A DNA stretch of 64,000 nucleotides from Collimonas sp. OK307 (GTDB taxonomy: Bacteria > Pseudomonadota > Gammaproteobacteria > Burkholderiales > Burkholderiaceae_D): the NCBI RefSeq assembly GCF_900113705.1, contig NZ_FOQI01000013.1:1-64000 (forward strand). The letters are read 5' to 3'. A model generated the notes under the pieces. That model saw nothing but the letters and a program-made list of their open reading frames with translations. It did no database searches and was not told the DNA's origin. Both the position numbers and the translations under genes were made by a program. Shown here piece after piece: positions 57,156 to 64,000 of the stretch. The stretch's first letter is position 1. Each line of letters starts with the position of its first letter.

Positions 57156-57293
57156 TGCCTTCCGCATGGGGACGCTGCCAAATGTGGCGCGTGTCAGTCG
57201 GGAATTGTGGGAAGACATGTTTGAGCGAAGCGAGTTGGTCTTCCCACCCGACTGACACGCGCCGCATTTGGGGACCTGACCAAAGGGAAGGCA
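57156..57293. repeat. Long nested palindrome
   Basis: Outer arms TGCCTTCC and GGAAGGCA, middle arms CCAAATG and CATTTGG, inner arms GCGCGTGTCAGTCGGG with its perfect complement, then TGGGAAGAC and GTCTTCCCA around a short loop (GAGCGAAGCGAG). The pieces are collinear, so the whole 138 bp can fold as one long interrupted hairpin. A dispersed non-coding repeat is likely. Confidence 0.75.
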
Positions 57294-57321
57294 GTGGCTT
57301 TGCGGTCGCCTTCTTTTGGTT

Positions 57322-57347
57322 ACTTTTCTTGGCGAAGCAAGAAAAGT
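57322..57347. repeat. Hairpin ACTTTTCTTG / CAAGAAAAGT
   Basis: Perfect 10-bp arms around GCGAAG, the third palindrome in this block. Its T-rich/A-rich arms may serve as terminator near the cysB 3' end, but its main look is that of a repeat. Together with the two palindromes before it this fills the 382-bp gap 57020-57401. Confidence 0.65.
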
Positions 57348-57401
57348 GACTAGCCGCCGGGCTACCCCCGGCATGTACCCACGGAGTACCAACCGTTTTA
57401 A

Positions 57402-58343
57402 CTACAACTCATACATATCCTTCTCACCACTCATCACCTGCTCAATCAACTTGCGATTCATAGTCGGCGCCAGCAACTCGATGAAGGTATAAACGTAGCT
57501 ACGCAGATATGCCCCCTGCTTAACCGCAGCCCGCGAGATATTGGTGCCAAACAAATGCCCGACCGGAATCGAACGCAAACCGACATCCCGCTCCGCATCA
57601 AACGCCATGCCAGCAATAATCCCCACCCCCATGCCCAGCTCGACATAAGTCTTGATGACATCGGCGTCGATCGCCTCCAGCAACACATCCGGCTTCAGGT
57701 TACGCAAGGAAAATGCATGATCGATCTTGGTGCGCCCGGTAAACGCACTATCGTAAGTAATCAAAGGAAACGCAGCGATTTCCTCCAGCGTAATCGCCTT
57801 AGACTGCAACAGCGGATGATCCGGCGGCACCACCACCACATGCTCCCACTGATAACAAGGCAAGGTCACCAACCCGTCGGCGTTGACAATAGCCTCAGTC
57901 GCCAATGCCAGATCGGCCTGGTCATTACGCACCATATCGGCAACCTGCCTCGGATTACCTTGCAATAAAGACAAGCGCACCTTAGGAAACTTCAAGGTAA
58001 ACGCCTGCACTACCTTAGGCAACGCATAACGCGCCTGGGTGTGCGTGGTGGCAATCGTGAAGCTACCACTGTCATGGGCAGCGTATTCGTTGCCGATACG
58101 CTTCAGCCCGTCGATTTCCTGCATGATCAGCTCGACCGATTTCAAGACCGCCCGCCCCGGCTCGGTCAATCCGCGGATACGCTTGCCATGGCGTGTAAAA
58201 ATATCAACACCCAGTTCTTCCTCCAGCTCGATAATCGCCTTGGAGACGCCCGGCTGTGATGTATACAGCGCCTTGGCCGCCTCGGTCAGGTTGTAATTCT
58301 GGCGCACCGCCTCACGGACAAAACGGAACTGATGGAGATTCAT
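57402..58343 (-). CDS. cysB: CysB-family LysR regulator of sulfur assimilation
   Basis: A 313-residue LysR protein of the CysB/Cbl branch: N-terminus MNLHQFRFVREAVRQNYNLTEAA and SQPGVSKAIIELEEELGVDIF are near-diagnostic, and TTHTQARYALP and TYDSAFTGRTKID line the sulfate/acetylserine pocket. It activates sulfate-assimilation genes with O-acetylserine as inducer in known cases. It is divergent from the permease and cys genes, with a perfect dyad in the gap. Confidence 0.94.
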   Translation of the reverse strand: MNLHQFRFVREAVRQNYNLTEAAKALYTSQPGVSKAIIELEEELGVDIFTRHGKRIRGLTEPGRAVLKSVELIMQEIDGLKRIGNEYAAHDSGSFTIATTHTQARYALPKVVQAFTLKFPKVRLSLLQGNPRQVADMVRNDQADLALATEAIVNADGLVTLPCYQWEHVVVVPPDHPLLQSKAITLEEIAAFPLITYDSAFTGRTKIDHAFSLRNLKPDVLLEAIDADVIKTYVELGMGVGIIAGMAFDAERDVGLRSIPVGHLFGTNISRAAVKQGAYLRSYVYTFIELLAPTMNRKLIEQVMSGEKDMYEL

Positions 58344-58473
58344 GGATTTTCCTTGGTTTTTCTTTAAATAAGAATCTGTTCAGCACGGCCAGAGAATTAA
58401 TAAAAAGACCACACCGGCATATTACTAAAAAACAACGGTATAGTGCATCCCCGACCAAAACAAACATATTTGC

Positions 58474-58496
58474 CGTATTTACATATATCAAATACG
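58474..58496. promoter_or_regulatory. Candidate CysB-binding dyad
   Basis: CGTATTT, nine bases (ACATATATC), AAATACG: a perfect 7-bp-arm inverted repeat with T-N11-A geometry inside, in the cysB/permease divergent region (58344-58575). It fits a LysR-type activator site upstream of the permease. Confidence 0.55.
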
Positions 58497-58575
58497 CATA
58501 TAAGCAAATAAATAGTCTGTAGTTGGAGATATATGCGAAGTTTATTACGATTCGAGGTGTTTCGTACGAGGTGAT

Positions 58576-59349
58576 ATGACTGTTTCTTATGTAGTGAGCG
58601 GTTTTGCCGTCGGATTATTGGTGGGATTGACTGGTGTCGGCGGCGGCTCGCTGATGACGCCTTTGCTGACCCTGCTGTTCGGCATCCATCCCAGCGTTGC
58701 TGTTGGCACCGACCTCGCATTTGCGTCGGTGACCAAGGTCGCCGGTACCGTTGCTCACCGTTCGCGCGGCACCGTGCGTTGGGACATCGTCAAATTACTG
58801 TCGCTGGGCGCCTTGCCGGCAGCCGTCGCCACCGCCCTGACACTCAAATTCCTGGGCGGCATCAGCGCCGAAATCGGCCAGGTCATCCGTTATTCGATCG
58901 CCGTTTCGGTATTGTTGACAGTGGTCGCACTGCTGTTCAAAGGTAAACTCCAGCATTGGTTGAATGCTCATCCGGAAAAACATCTGCACGGCAAGAAATT
59001 GGCCGCAGCGACCATCGTGGCAGGGTTGACTCTTGGCATTCTGGTCACCATATCGTCGATCGGCGCCGGCGCGGTTGGCGCCACCATCCTGGTGCTGCTG
59101 TATCCTCGCCTGTCGCCGGCAGAAGTTGCCGGCACCGACATTGCCTACGCCGTGCCGCTGACGGCGATTGCCGCCCTCGGCCACTGGTGGCTGGGATCGA
59201 TAGACTGGAATCTGCTGGGCGCGCTGCTGCTCGGCTCGGTACCAGGCATCACTATCGGTTCGCTGGCGGCGCGGGCCGTGCCGGAAAAAATTCTGCGTGC
59301 ATTGCTGGCCTTGACCTTGACCAGCGTTGCCGTAAAGTTGATTTACTGA
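58576..59349 (+). CDS. TSUP (TauE/SafE) family permease
   Basis: A 257-residue membrane protein with 7-8 helices in two related halves: GLTGVGGGSLMTPLLTLLFG near residue 21 and SIGAGAVGATILVLLYP near residue 155. Family members carry sulfite, sulfonates or other oxyanions. Position between cysB and cysI suggests sulfate or sulfite movement, either uptake or relief of sulfite stress. Substrate not decided. Confidence 0.88.
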   Translation: MTVSYVVSGFAVGLLVGLTGVGGGSLMTPLLTLLFGIHPSVAVGTDLAFASVTKVAGTVAHRSRGTVRWDIVKLLSLGALPAAVATALTLKFLGGISAEIGQVIRYSIAVSVLLTVVALLFKGKLQHWLNAHPEKHLHGKKLAAATIVAGLTLGILVTISSIGAGAVGATILVLLYPRLSPAEVAGTDIAYAVPLTAIAALGHWWLGSIDWNLLGALLLGSVPGITIGSLAARAVPEKILRALLALTLTSVAVKLIY

Positions 59350-59479
59350 GATTGATTTATTTAATACGGGCTGGTAGTCGCTGTAACAGTCCAGTACCTG
59401 TTTCGAAGCAAGGCGTGGCGAGTTGAGTGATCACATTGTTAGGTGACAACGCTGGCCACAACCCATAAGGAAGACGAAG

Positions 59480-61177
59480 ATGTATCGCTACGATCAATAC
59501 GATCACCTGATAGTCAAGGAACGGGTCGCCCAATACCGCGACCAGGTACGCCGCCGTTTGTCGGATGAACTGACTGAAGAAGAATTCCTGCCATTGCGCC
59601 TGCAAAACGGCCTGTACATGCAGCGTCATGCCTACATGCTGCGCATCGCGGTGCCTTACGGCATGTTGTCCACACCGCAAGTGCGCATGTTCGCCCATAT
59701 CGCCCGCACCTACGATCGCGGCTACGGCCACTTCACGACACGCCAGAATATCCAGTTCAACTGGATCAACCTGGAACAGTCGCCGGACATCCTGGCGGAA
59801 CTGGCGACGGTTGAAATGCACGCGATCCAGACTTCCGGCAATTGCATCCGCAACACTACTTCGGATGAACTGGCTGGTGTCGCTGCGGACGAGATTATCG
59901 ATCCCCGCCCTTACGCTGAAATCATCCGGGAATGGAGTACGTTCCATCCTGAATTCGCATTCCTGCCGCGTAAATTCAAGATCGCCATCAGCGGCTCCGA
60001 ACAAGATCGCGCCGCGACTGCGGTGCATGACATCGGCCTGCACGTCGTCAAGAACGCAGAAGGCGAAGTCGGCTTCCGCTTCCTGGTTGGCGGCGGCATG
60101 GGCCGTACACCAATCATCGGCAGCGTGATCCGCGAATTCCTGCCATGGCAGCACGCGTTGACGTATCTGGAAGCGATCCTGCGCGTCTACAACCAGCACG
60201 GCCGCCGCGACAACAAGTACAAGGCGCGTATCAAGATCCTGGTGAAAGCACTTGGTGCGGAAGAATTCGCTCGCCAGGTCGAAGCCGAATGGGCTGACAT
60301 CAAGGATGGCCCTGCAACACTGACAGTAGACGAATTGCAGCGGATCGCCCAGTATTTCGTGCCGCCGCCGTATGAAACCTTGCCGGCTAGCGATGCCGGA
60401 TTCGAAGCACACAAGGCCGAAAACAAGGCTTTCGCCAACTGGCTGCTGCGCAACGTCAAGGCACACAAAGTAAGCGGCTATGCTGCAGTGATCCTGTCGG
60501 TCAAGAAAACCGGCGTGCCACCTGGCGACATCACCGCCGCCCAGCTGGATTTCGTCGCCGACCTGGCCGACCAGTACAGCTTCGGCGAAGTACGCATCAC
60601 GCATGAGCAAAACCTGGTGCTGGCCGACGTCAAGCAAAGCGACTTGTTCACGGTATGGCAAGAAGTCAAGGCACATGGCCTGGCAACGCCGAATATCGGC
60701 CTGCTGACCGATATCATCTGCTGCCCTGGCGGCGATTTTTGCTCGCTGGCGAATGCCAAATCGATCCCGATCGCGCAAGCCATCGCTGAAAAATTCGACA
60801 ACCTCGATTTCCAGCATGATATTGGCGAGATCGAACTGAATATCTCGGGCTGCATCAACGCCTGCGGTCATCATCACGTCGGCAATATCGGCATCCTCGG
60901 TGTCGATAAAGACGGTTCCGAGTGGTATCAGGTTTCCATCGGCGGTGCGCAAGGCAACAACACCAGCATCGGCAAGATCATCGGGCCATCGTTCTCGGCG
61001 CAGCAAATGCCTGTCGTGATCGAGCGTCTGTTGAATGTCTATGTGCAGCAGCGCCACGAGGACGAACTGTTTATCGATACCGTACAACGCCTGGGCATTA
61101 CGCCGTTCAAGGAATTTGTCTACGCTAGCCCGATCCCGACGGGTCATACCCATGGAGAGGATGCCTGTGTCTATTAA
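59480..61177 (+). CDS. cysI: Assimilatory sulfite reductase hemoprotein
   Basis: A 565-residue sirohaem/4Fe-4S protein. Cluster ligands are seen as C-x5-C in CPGGDFC and C-x3-C in GCINAC, near residues 415-460; YGHFTTRQNIQFNW is the sirohaem-side Arg segment. It reduces sulfite to sulfide by six electrons. AAGGAAG lies before the ATG. No cysJ flavoprotein is beside it, so the electron donor is likely ferredoxin or a separate reductase. Confidence 0.93.
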   Translation: MYRYDQYDHLIVKERVAQYRDQVRRRLSDELTEEEFLPLRLQNGLYMQRHAYMLRIAVPYGMLSTPQVRMFAHIARTYDRGYGHFTTRQNIQFNWINLEQSPDILAELATVEMHAIQTSGNCIRNTTSDELAGVAADEIIDPRPYAEIIREWSTFHPEFAFLPRKFKIAISGSEQDRAATAVHDIGLHVVKNAEGEVGFRFLVGGGMGRTPIIGSVIREFLPWQHALTYLEAILRVYNQHGRRDNKYKARIKILVKALGAEEFARQVEAEWADIKDGPATLTVDELQRIAQYFVPPPYETLPASDAGFEAHKAENKAFANWLLRNVKAHKVSGYAAVILSVKKTGVPPGDITAAQLDFVADLADQYSFGEVRITHEQNLVLADVKQSDLFTVWQEVKAHGLATPNIGLLTDIICCPGGDFCSLANAKSIPIAQAIAEKFDNLDFQHDIGEIELNISGCINACGHHHVGNIGILGVDKDGSEWYQVSIGGAQGNNTSIGKIIGPSFSAQQMPVVIERLLNVYVQQRHEDELFIDTVQRLGITPFKEFVYASPIPTGHTHGEDACVY

Positions 61178-61694
61178 TATCATCAAGAATCGCGAAGTCA
61201 TTGCCGACGAATGGAGCGTACTGCGCCTGAATGAAGGCGAAAGCGCCGACAGCGTCAGCATCCCTGCCGGTAAAGTGATTGTGCCGTTCAGCGTCTGGCA
61301 AGCCCAGCGCGCGCAATTGCAGGATCGTGCGGAAATCGGCGTATGGCTCAGCAGCGATGCGCCGGCGGATAGTGTGAAAGAAGATCTGGCCCATTTCGCC
61401 CTGATCGCAGTCGATTTTCCTAAATTCACCGATGGCCGCGGTTATTCGATCGCATACAACCTGCGTACCCGCCTGGGCTATAACGGCGAATTGCGCGCCA
61501 TCGGCGACGTCTTGCGCGATCAGTTGTTTTACATGCAGCGCGTGGGCTTCGATGCCTTTGCCGTACGCGCCGACAAGGACATCAATGATGCCCTCAAAGG
61601 CTTGACCGATTTCTCGGAAAAATACCAGACTTCGTGGGACGAGAAGACGCCGCTGTTCCGCCGCGTGCAACGCCAGGCAGTCACCCAGGACTAA
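61161..61694 (+). CDS. DUF934 family protein, sulfur assimilation
   Basis: A 177-residue protein of DUF934, found in proteobacteria between cysI and cysH. DGRGYSIAYNLRTRLGYNGELRAIGDVLRDQL is its conserved core. Its role is not firmly known; it is thought to support sulfite reductase. Start ATG 61161 lies 17 bp inside the cysI end, so translation is coupled; it ends 2 bp before cysH. Confidence 0.9.
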   Translation: MPVSINIIKNREVIADEWSVLRLNEGESADSVSIPAGKVIVPFSVWQAQRAQLQDRAEIGVWLSSDAPADSVKEDLAHFALIAVDFPKFTDGRGYSIAYNLRTRLGYNGELRAIGDVLRDQLFYMQRVGFDAFAVRADKDINDALKGLTDFSEKYQTSWDEKTPLFRRVQRQAVTQD

Positions 61695-61696
61695 TC

Positions 61697-62449
61697 ATGA
61701 GCAGCCCAACCACATCGCTACCGGACTTGATCGCCGCCACCAAGGCAACCCTGGAAAAAATCGCCGCCGAATATACGCCAGCGGTATTTGCTTCCAGCCT
61801 GGCGGCCGAAGACATGGTGCTGACCGATCTGATCCTGCGCGGTCAGCTGCAGGACCGGATTTCCATCTTCACGCTGGAAACCGGGCGCTTGCATGCTGAA
61901 ACGCTCGGCATGCTGGACCGTATCAAAGAGACCTACGATTACGACGTCAAACCATATCGGCCGCAACCTGAAGCTGTCGCTGCCTATGTTGAAAAAAACG
62001 GCTTGAACGCGTTTTACGACAGCGTAGAGATGCGCAAGGAATGCTGCCGGATCCGCAAGATCGAGCCGCTGAACCGCGCCCTCGCCGGCAACAAGGCATG
62101 GATCACCGGCCAGCGCCGCGCGCAGTCGCAGACACGTGCTGAACTGCATGTGCAGGAGCAGGATGAAGCGCATGGCATGGCCAAATTCAATCCGCTGGCC
62201 GACTGGTCGGAGGACGACGTCTGGCAATACATCCGCAGCAATGGTGTGCCGTACAACCCGCTGCACGACAAAGGCTATCCGTCGATCGGCTGCGAACCGT
62301 GCACCCGCGCTATCCAGCCCGGCGAAGACGTACGCGCCGGCCGCTGGTGGTGGGAAAACCCGGATTCGAAAGAATGCGGCTTGCATGTGGTCGATGGCAA
62401 ACTGATTCGCATCAAATCGGTCGCAGCAGAACCACAGCAGAACGCCTGA
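61697..62449 (+). CDS. cysH: Adenylyl-sulfate (APS) / PAPS reductase
   Basis: A 250-residue thioredoxin-dependent reductase making sulfite. It has the Cys-Cys pair in KECCRIRKIEPL and CEPC in SIGCEPCTRA, the four ligands of the 4Fe-4S cluster of APS-type enzymes, and the catalytic Cys in KECGLH near the C-terminus. The cluster points to APS as main substrate. No cysC kinase gene is visible here, which agrees. Confidence 0.94.
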   Translation: MSSPTTSLPDLIAATKATLEKIAAEYTPAVFASSLAAEDMVLTDLILRGQLQDRISIFTLETGRLHAETLGMLDRIKETYDYDVKPYRPQPEAVAAYVEKNGLNAFYDSVEMRKECCRIRKIEPLNRALAGNKAWITGQRRAQSQTRAELHVQEQDEAHGMAKFNPLADWSEDDVWQYIRSNGVPYNPLHDKGYPSIGCEPCTRAIQPGEDVRAGRWWWENPDSKECGLHVVDGKLIRIKSVAAEPQQNA

Positions 62450-62515
62450 AGCATCGCATCATTGATGAATCGTTGACGAATCGTTAAAAAAACACAGACC
62501 CGGACAAGACTCGAT

Positions 62516-63451
62516 ATGAACACAGTTGTTGAAAATTTTTTCCTGGATAAAGCCGCCAACCGCCATCTGGACTGGCTGGAATCGGAAGCGATCCACATCA
62601 TGCGTGAAGTGGCGGCCGAGTGCAGCAATCCTGCGCTGCTGTTCTCAGGCGGCAAGGACTCTGTTGTCCTGTTGCGGATAGCAGAAAAAGCTTTCCGTCC
62701 AGGCAAATTCCCATTCCCGCTGGTCCATATCGACACTGGCCACAACTTCGCGGAAGTCATCACGTTCCGCGACAAACGCGTTGCTGAACTGGGTGAGCGC
62801 CTGATCGTCGGTTCAGTGGAAGATTCGATCAAACGCGGCACGGTGCGTCTGCGCAATCCGCAAACCGATTCTCGCAACGCTGCGCAAGCAGTGACTCTGT
62901 TGGAAACGATCGCCGAGCACAAGTTCGATGCCTGCATCGGCGGCGCCCGGCGCGACGAAGAAAAGGCACGCGCCAAGGAACGCATTTTTTCTTTTCGCGA
63001 CGAATTCGGTCAATGGAACCCGAAAGCACAGCGCCCTGAACTCTGGGACCTGTACAACACCCGCGTTCATCCGGGCGAAAACATGCGGGTATTCCCGATT
63101 TCGAACTGGACCGAACTGGATATCTGGCAATACATCGCCCGCGAAAAGCTGGAACTGCCGCCGATCTATTTTGCCCATCAACGCCAGGTGATCCCGCGCA
63201 ACGGCTTGCTGGTGCCGCTGACCGACCTGACGCCCGCAAGAGAAGGCGAAGTGGTGGAGATGCGCGAAGTTCGCTTCCGCACTGTCGGCGACATTTCCTG
63301 CACCTGCCCGGTGGCATCCGATGCGGCGACGGTCGAAGCCATCATCGCTGAAACTGCAGTGACCCAGATTACCGAACGCGGCGCTACCCGGATGGATGAC
63401 CAGACCTCCGAAGCATCAATGGAAAAACGCAAAAAAGAAGGATATTTCTGA
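62516..63451 (+). CDS. cysD: Sulfate adenylyltransferase subunit 2
   Basis: A 311-residue PP-loop ATPase that adenylates sulfate to APS together with the GTPase CysN. The PP-loop [11 protein letters not shown] is at residues 43-53; [15 protein letters not shown] and [11 protein letters not shown] are family markers. It overlaps cysN by one base (TGATG), typical for the pair. Confidence 0.96.
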   Translation: MNTVVENFFLDKAANRHLDWLESEAIHIMREVAAECSNPALLFSGGKDSVVLLRIAEKAFRPGKFPFPLVHIDTGHNFAEVITFRDKRVAELGERLIVGSVEDSIKRGTVRLRNPQTDSRNAAQAVTLLETIAEHKFDACIGGARRDEEKARAKERIFSFRDEFGQWNPKAQRPELWDLYNTRVHPGENMRVFPISNWTELDIWQYIAREKLELPPIYFAHQRQVIPRNGLLVPLTDLTPAREGEVVEMREVRFRTVGDISCTCPVASDAATVEAIIAETAVTQITERGATRMDDQTSEASMEKRKKEGYF

Positions 63452-64000
63452 TGAACGCCGTTGTAACCAATACTGTTGAAGCTACTGTATCCGCGAGTAC
63501 GAACACCAGCCATGTACCGCTGGAGCGTGGCCTGTTACGTTTCATTACCGCCGGTTCGGTGGATGACGGCAAAAGTACGCTGATCGGCCGCCTGCTGTTT
63601 GACAGCAAGGGCATTTTTGCCGACCAGCTGGACTCCATCTCGCGCGCCAAGCACAAACGTACAGTAGGCGACACCATCGATCTGTCGTTGCTGACCGATG
63701 GTCTGGAAGCCGAACGCGAACAAGGCATCACGATTGACGTCGCCTATCGCTATTTCGCCACGCCGAAGCGCAAATTCATCATCGCCGACACCCCGGGCCA
63801 CGAACAATACACGCGCAACATGGTGACCGGCGCCTCTACCGCGGATGCCGTCATCATCCTGATCGACGTTTCCAAAGTAAAGCTCGGCGATGACGGCAGC
63901 GTTGAACTGCTGACCCAGACCAAACGCCATTCGACGATTGCCCACCTGCTGCAGATCGAGCACGTGATCGTCGCCGTCAACAAGATGGATCTGGTGAACT
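63451..64000 (+). CDS. cysN: Sulfate adenylyltransferase subunit 1 (5' part only)
   Basis: The first 183 residues of the GTPase subunit are in the window. G1 is [10 protein letters not shown]3 is [12 protein letters not shown] and G4 is NKMD; the usual GERERGIT-type switch appears as [15 protein letters not shown]. It uses GTP hydrolysis to drive APS formation by CysD. The first 25 residues form a short non-conserved leader. A CysC fusion at the far end cannot be judged. Confidence 0.96.
   Translation, partial: MNAVVTNTVEATVSASTNTSHVPLERGLLRFITAGSVDDGKSTLIGRLLFDSKGIFADQLDSISRAKHKRTVGDTIDLSLLTDGLEAEREQGITIDVAYRYFATPKRKFIIADTPGHEQYTRNMVTGASTADAVIILIDVSKVKLGDDGSVELLTQTKRHSTIAHLLQIEHVIVAVNKMDLVN

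Noticed and set aside
57114-57392. 92-codon minus-strand frame within the palindrome block
   Set aside because: It is made of inverted-repeat sequence, has no protein features and no ribosome site.
59357-61429. Minus-strand reading frame of 690 codons opposite cysI
   Set aside because: cysI is unmistakable on the other strand; this frame has no recognisable domain and spans gene borders.

Overview
The window looks like chromosome of a betaproteobacterium of the order Burkholderiales, most likely Oxalobacteraceae (Collimonas, Herbaspirillum or Janthinobacterium type). The grounds are the GC-rich genes, the DUF3460-scpA-panC order, the DUF934 gene between cysI and cysH, a CysB regulator beside a TauE/SafE permease, and the general family content. 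The assignment to family is inference; no rRNA or species marker is present.

Region 1 (1-19301) is mainly a purine-to-glycerate catabolic region. A partial ammonia-lyase gene, membrane urate hydroxylase PuuD, a LysR regulator, a urate/xanthine permease, a fused OHCU decarboxylase-allantoate amidohydrolase and an 8-oxoguanine deaminase are followed, after a lipase/foldase pair, a broken SDR gene and a TetR regulator, by pyruvate kinase, glycerate kinase, tartronate semialdehyde reductase, hydroxypyruvate isomerase and glyoxylate carboligase with its own divergent LysR. Together they can carry urate to allantoate, then glyoxylate to glycerate and pyruvate. The 5-hydroxyisourate hydrolase, allantoinase and ureidoglycolate-cleaving enzyme are not in the window.

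Region 2 (19302-27406) is housekeeping: two small envelope proteins, a tRNA cluster (Ala-GGC and two Glu-TTC) beside gltX, a truncated tRNA-Glu 3' end with a duplicated terminator, DUF4399 and cupin proteins, the Mrp/ApbC iron-sulfur carrier, metG and a GNAT acetyltransferase.

Region 3 (27407-31554) is an AT-rich island. It holds a tightly overlapping four-gene operon: a pyrroline-5-carboxylate-reductase-like protein, a methyltransferase with an NPPGW motif, an EamA/RarD-type exporter and a sarcosine-oxidase-family flavoenzyme. I know of no described system with this combination and regard it as the best candidate for something new.

Region 4 (31588-41967) holds a BamE-like lipoprotein, DUF3460, scpA, panC, vitamin B12 uptake (btuF, btuD, btuC, btuB) with a cobalamin riboswitch ahead of btuB, a MITE-like element, an HPP-CBS membrane protein and an orphan LivK-type binding protein. 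Region 5 (42204-49158) is a complete four-carbon sugar acid (L-threonate/D-erythronate) operon: GntR, LtnD, OtnK, OtnC, MFS importer, OtnI and DenD.

Region 6 (49294-57401) contains an MscS channel, a methyltransferase, a ClC channel, a J-domain protein, a second MITE-like element, a DHA2 drug exporter, a 38-residue lipoprotein and a dense block of long palindromes. Region 7 (57402-64000) is assimilatory sulfate reduction: cysB, a TSUP permease, cysI, DUF934, cysH, cysD and the 5' part of cysN.
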